Assembly (NCBI GenBank): GCA_037176705.1
Contig: JBAWUJ010000077.1
Coordinates: 62,001 to 126,000 of the forward strand
From: Molossus alvarezi
Lineage: Eukaryota > Chordata > Mammalia > Chiroptera > Molossidae
DNA: 64,000 bases
Reading direction: 5' to 3'
The first letter of the stretch is position 1; the number at the start of each line of letters is the position of its first letter. Shown piece after piece: positions 59,046-64,000 of this stretch. The position numbers and the translations under genes were made by a program. Below the pieces are notes generated by a model. The model was not told the origin of the DNA. It was given only the letters and a program-made list of their open reading frames with translations, and made no database searches.

Positions 59046-61301
59046 ATAAAACAAAACAAAACACATGGTTACCTTGGCCCACCTAGCTGAACTGAGATGG
59101 TCACCGGGTTACCTCTATGACCTGTCTTTCTATTGTGATCTGTCTAAACTCTGTGACCTGTTGCCACATGATACTCAAGGGGCTGGGTAGGGGCCACTGC
59201 AAGGTGACTCCCCAGCAAACGCAGCAAAGAGCTTCACAAAATCTTGTCATTTGTAAACTCAGATATAGCTGCTGAGTCTGCGCGGCCACGTAAAGAACTG
59301 AGGAAGTCACCCCAATAGAACAGGAAGTGCTCCGAGGGCAGGAAAAGCCAGGCTGACAGGTGCAAATGAGAATGAGTGGGTAAAGGGTCCTCTGGGGGCT
59401 TGAAAATGCTATTAGAACCATGAAAAGTTCTAGAAATGAGAATGACATAGTCTGATTGATATTTTTAAAGATCACTCTGTGACTTGACCTTTGAAATGAC
59501 ATTTGAGATGTGCCTTGAGAGCACAAGTGGGATTGAGACAAAGAAGATGAGAAAACTACTTCAGATACAGAGACTGTGACCCAGCCTGCAGGCAAAAGAG
59601 GTGAAAACCAGAGAACAGAGCACACACCCCTTAGAAGCCTGTGAGTGAGGAACAGGACAAGAAAACAGGATAGTCCAGGAAGGGGCAGGTTAGGGGGACA
59701 ATATTTGATATGGAGGGGCAGGGCACAGAGACAAAAATATCTATGGAGGGGCAGGGCAGGGAAACAAGACCATCCCTGCAGAGAGCATGGCAGAAGAAAC
59801 AGGAAAAATTACAAAAATGGGTTAGAACAAAAAAAAAGTACCATGGAATGGAGGGGATATGACAGGAGAATATCCACTGGGAAAAGAGCCAGGTAAAATA
59901 GGGATTCTTCATAGAGGGACCAGGGCAGGAGGGACAGGGGACCTCAATGGAGGGGGCAGGGTGTGAGGCATCAGGGACTCTTTATAGAGGGGCAAGGCCG
60001 GAGGTACATGGGACACTAAGAGGCCCAAGGTAGGGCCATAGAATGCTCCACGAAGGGGGCAGAAATAAAGAAACAGAACACACTCCTGGAAGGATCCAAG
60101 GTAGAAAGACAGGGGCCCTTGAAGGGTACAGAAAGAGGAGCAAAAGAAACCATGGATTGGCAGGAAAAATAAATAGGAGACCTTGGTAGGGGGGACAAAA
60201 AGCCCTCCATGGTGAGTGCTGGCAAGGGGTACAGATATCCCTCTAAGGAGGGGGCACAGTAAGAAGAAAAAAGGAACCCACATGCAGGGGCCTGTCAGGA
60301 GCCAGGGCATGAGGCAGAGGAAACACTACAACAGACAGAGCAGAAGAACAAGGGGCACTTATGAAGGGGGCAGCTCAAAAAGACCCACAGCAGAAAAGGC
60401 ACATGGGAAAGGACACCCTATGGAGGGGACAAGAGAGAAGGACTGGGTCACTAAGAGGAGAAAAAAGAGGGACTAGGTACATTAAAAATAAGCAGGGTAA
60501 GAGGGAGAGGAAATCTCCTGTGGTATGGACACATTAGGAATATAGTAGACCCTCTCAAAGAGAAAAATCTGGAGGGACATGCAATCCCTTATGAAGAGGC
60601 TAAGGCAAAAAGGACTGGGCACCTCTATAGAGAATGTGGAGCAGGGGACAGTAGTAGACACTCAATGGAAAAACCAGAACAAATAGAACAGAGCTCCCTC
60701 CATGGAGGAGTAGGGCTGGTCTTACAGGAGACCATGAAAGTAGGTAAAGCAATGTGGACAAGAGACACTCCGTGGCAGGGACAGAGCAGGAGACAGAATA
60801 CCCTCCATTGTGAGGCAGGGCAGATGAAAAAGAGACCCTGGCTATAATTAGAGCAAGGGGTACAAGATATCCTCCATCGTAGAGTCAGGCCAGGGAGACA
60901 GTAAACTCTCCATGGGGCAAACAATCTTTTGGACATGGGATACCCCATGGAGGAACCAAGGAAGGAGGGACAAGTCATCCCTTCATGAAAGAGTAAGTGG
61001 GGTACACCAAGAAACCCAAGAATGGGCAGGGCATACAGACAGGACACACTGGTAGTAGGCAGGGCAAGGGAGACAAAAACCTTCTATGTCATGGGCAGAG
61101 AGAGAGTAGCCCCTCCATGGAAGAGGCAGGGAAGGAGGGACTAGGGACTCTCCATTGAGGGGGAAGGCCGAATGGAAGGAGAACCTAAGAGGGGGTTAAG
61201 CAGAGGGACACAAGACACTCCATGAAAGGGGCAGAGCCAAAGGGACTCCATGGAGAGGCAGGGCACTTGGAAATGTGAACCTGGGAAAACACAGCATATA
61301 A

Positions 61302-61335
<34 letters not shown>

Positions 61336-61965
61336 TAAAAACCAATTTCAAGTGGAGGCTAGGGAGATAGAAAACCCTCCACTGAGGGGCCCGGACAGGA
61401 GAGAATAAGGATTCTTTATATATGGGGAAGGTCAAGAGTCACAGGAAACTCTAGGAGGGGGAAAAGCAGGGGAAGAACAGGCACTTCATAGAGGGGGCAA
61501 ATCAAAAAATACAGAACACCCTTTATGGGTACATAGTGGTTGTCCAGTAGATATTGGAGTAGGTAGAGCATGGGAGATAAAAACAAAATCACTCCATGGC
61601 AGGGGCTGGCCAGAGAGAGAGCAGACCCTCCATGGAAAAGGCAGGGCATAAGGGACAGGGGACCCTCAGAGATGGGGCAGAAAAAAAAAAAACACAGAAA
61701 ACTCTATAGAAAGGGCTGGGCAGCAGACACAAGAGATGCTTAGACTGGGCAAAGCAGGGGGACAGGGGACACTTAATGGAAGGGCCTAACATAAATGACA
61801 GATCACCCTTCATGGAGGAACAGGCTAGTGATAATAGACCAGAGAGTAGGCAGGGCATTGGAGACAACAAAACCTCCAAAGCAGGATCAAGTCAGAGAGA
61901 CTAAAAACCCTCCATGAGGAGGCCAGGGACTATGTAATGGGGACTCTGCATGAAAAGGACAGCAT
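58860..61965 (+). repeat. segmental duplication, copy B
   Basis: Collinear with 11219 to about 14215: SINE tail, the unique block with GCCCACCTAGCTGAACTGAG, then the minisatellite. It ends where a LINE-1 3' fragment starts, so it lacks the equivalent of array A beyond about 14215. Confidence 0.85.
59640..61962 (+). repeat. minisatellite array B
   Basis: It has the same unit family as array A (GGAGGGGCAGGGCAGG, CCTCCATGG) and the same purine-rich strand. It is more degenerate, with an A-run of 29 (61305-61333) where array A has an AT-rich spacer (about 13930). Confidence 0.88.
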
Positions 61966-63125
61966 GGTAGGAATGAATAAAAGACTTAAATGTGACTCAT
62001 ATCCATAAAAATCCTAAAAAAAATGTAGGCAACAAAATTTCAGACATTATACATAGCAGAATTTTCATTGATACATCACCTAAGGCAACAGAAACAAAGC
62101 AGAAAATGAACACATGGGACTACATCAAACTCATAAGCTTCTGCACAGCAAAACCACAAAAATAAAAAGGCAACCCACTGTATGGGAGAGCATAATTGCC
62201 AATGCTATTTTAGATAAGGGGTTAATTTCCAATATATAGAGAGGGCTTATACAGCTCAACAAAAGGAAGACAACCCAATTAAAAAATGGCCAGAGGAACT
62301 AAATAGACACCTCTTCAGATAGGACATACAAAGGGCTAAGAGACATATGAAGAAATGCTCAACATCACTAATCATCAGAGAGATGCAAATTAAAACAACA
62401 ATGAGGTATCACCTCACACCTGTCAGAATGGCCACCATCAAGAAATCCTCAAACAACAAGTGTTGATGAGGGTGTGGAAAAATGGGACTCTAGTACGCTG
62501 CAGGTGAGAATGCAGACTGTTGCAGCCACTATGGAAAACAATATGGTGTTACCTCAAAAAATTAAAAATTGAACTTCCATTTGACCCAGTGATCTTGCTT
62601 CTAGGAATATACCCTAAGAAGCGTGAAACACCAATCAGAAAGAATATATGTACACCCATGTTCATAGTAGCACTATTTACAATAGCTAAGATCTGGAAAG
62701 AGCCCAAATGTCTATCAGCAGACAAATGGATTAAAAAGCTGTGGTACATATACACAATGGAGTACTATGCAGCTGTAAGAAAGAAAGATCTCTTATCATT
62801 TGAGAGGACATGGAGGGACCTGGGAAATGTTATCCTAAGCAAAACAAGTCAAACAGAGAAAGAGAAGTATCATATGATCTAACTTATCTGTGAAATATAA
62901 TGAACATAACAGTCTGAGAAATGGGGTAGTTGCAGAGACGTGGAAGTGGGGTACAGACTGACAATCCACAGAAGAGAAAGTGGTGGGGGAGAGATAAACC
63001 ACAGAACTTATATGCATGTATTAATAAACAATGGACATGGACAACAAAGCTGGGGACAGGGCAGGGACAAAGGAGAAGAGAGAAATCAGTGGGTAAAAAA
63101 GGAGAAACATCTGCAACAAAAATTA
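61965..63125 (+). mobile_element. 5'-truncated LINE-1 3' fragment
   Basis: It begins near 'gaataaaagacttaaatgtg' and includes ORF2 C-terminal codons. An open piece at 62520-62882 contains [20 protein letters not shown]. The 3' UTR ends near 63125. Frame breaks lie upstream of 62520. Confidence 0.92.
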
Positions 63126-63134
63126 ATTAGAGAG

Positions 63135-64000
63135 AAGTCAAAAATGGCGGTGAAGTGAATGGAGATACACAGACCATCTCCCAACACCAAACTGGATTTA
63201 CAATGAAAATAAAGGCAAATCATCAGGATAGGGCAGCTGAAAGACATCTTGGAGGACCACTTAACCAGAAACACCTACTCAATCCTGGTAGGATTGTGAG
63301 GACGCGAGAGGGGGCCCGGAGCCCACGGTCCACAGCGGCCTGTGCTGGGGCCAGGGAACTCCGCAGGAAATTACTGCTACCACCTCCCTAGCCACCCTGC
63401 ATGGGCCCTGGGAACTCTGTAGCCTGCTAAACTCTCAGCTGGAGCCACACAGACTCGCGGAGAACAGGGGACTCAGCGGGATTCTGCTACCAAGGCTGAG
63501 CCCCGCAAACTCTGCGTGGTAAGCACTCGGCAGGCGCCGCGCAGACTCACGGGGACCAGGGGACTGTGCTGGAGGCTACTGCCACCTCTGCAGTGTCCCG
63601 CTACCGTGGCTCAGTCCTGGGGCTTCTGCTGAGTGCAACCCCCTCAGCTGGTGCCACAGCCACAGCCGCCCTTGTCTGGAAGCAGCGCGGTTGGGTTAAA
63701 AGACCCAGGCGGCTCCAGGACGCAGAGTCCGGACAGAGGCTAAATTGGCAGCAGCCACTCACCTTGGGCTCTGGCAGAGGGAAGGCAGACTGGACTGGAA
63801 CTGTGTGGGGACACTCGGGTTTTGGAGGGTGCTAAGAGCTTTTGCTGAGTGCAGCCACTCAGGACTGTGGTCATTTTACTTCTTCTCAAGGCCATGGGAA
63901 GAGGCAGTGGCCCCTCCCTCAGAGATTCAACCACACCTGGTTGCCATTGAAATGCTAATTGAGGCCCATTAACAAGGAACACCTGCCTCACTCTCAGGAA
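63135..64000 (+). mobile_element. LINE-1 5' end (5' UTR), continues beyond window
   Basis: AAAAATGGCGGTGAAGTGAA matches the start of L1-1 at 17233 and stays collinear with it (CCAACACCAAACTGG, CTCAATCCTGGTAGG, GACTGGAACTGTGTGGGGAC). It is more CpG-rich than L1-1 and has about 110-bp internal repeats (63420-63600). ORF1 would lie beyond the right edge, so I cannot judge whether it is intact. Confidence 0.88.

Overview
The window looks like nuclear DNA of a bat, most likely a yangochiropteran. The main evidence is at least eight young tRNA-derived SINEs of the Ves type, whose head reads CCGGTTTGGCTCAGCGGTTA and whose tail reads TCCTCGGGTGAGGAT. Several older SINEs of related type, many LINE-1 copies and two half-LINE (HAL1) copies support this. 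I cannot resolve the bat family. I see no intact protein-coding gene. Every recognisable coding sequence is a retroelement, a retroelement relic, a pseudogene or a transferred mitochondrial gene.

Layout. Positions 1-4,410 are mostly unassigned. They hold a decayed immunoglobulin lambda V segment on the minus strand with a relic recombination signal. Next to it lies the 3' end of an endogenous retrovirus (end of env plus LTR), cut by a LINE-1 3' end. Positions 4,475-11,218 are antisense LINE-1 relics, an old DNA-transposon-like repeat, an old SINE and a near full-length HAL1. Positions 11,219-17,225 hold a G- and purine-rich degenerate minisatellite of about 5.2 kb, preceded by a short unique piece. 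Positions 17,233-28,350 are two LINE-1 copies in tandem; the first is essentially full length but broken.

The centrepiece is 28,870-49,796. It is a nuclear mitochondrial insertion (NUMT) that runs collinearly from tRNA-Asp through COX2, the ATPase genes, COX3, ND3-ND6, CYTB, the control region, both rRNAs and ND1 into ND2. It lacks only the arc from the rest of ND2 through COX1 to tRNA-Asp. A stretch of about 2.57 kb (tRNA-Gly to early ND5) occurs twice head to tail. The NUMT sits inside a LINE-1 3' end whose two halves flank it. It was later invaded by a HAL1 (itself hit by a LINE-1 and a Ves SINE), four more Ves SINEs and a solo LTR. Most of these have readable target-site duplications, which gives a relative chronology.

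Positions 50,130-58,827 are mostly unassigned sequence with SINEs, a (CA)n tract, LINE-1 relics and a processed pseudogene of MTCH1 with a 20-bp target-site duplication. Positions 58,860-61,965 are a diverged second copy of 11,219-about 14,215, including the minisatellite. The window ends with a LINE-1 3' fragment and the CpG-rich 5' end of another LINE-1 that runs off the edge.

No cooperating gene set is present. The interest lies in the order of insertions, the internal NUMT duplication and the duplicated minisatellite. All identifications are from reading the sequence; no database search was run.
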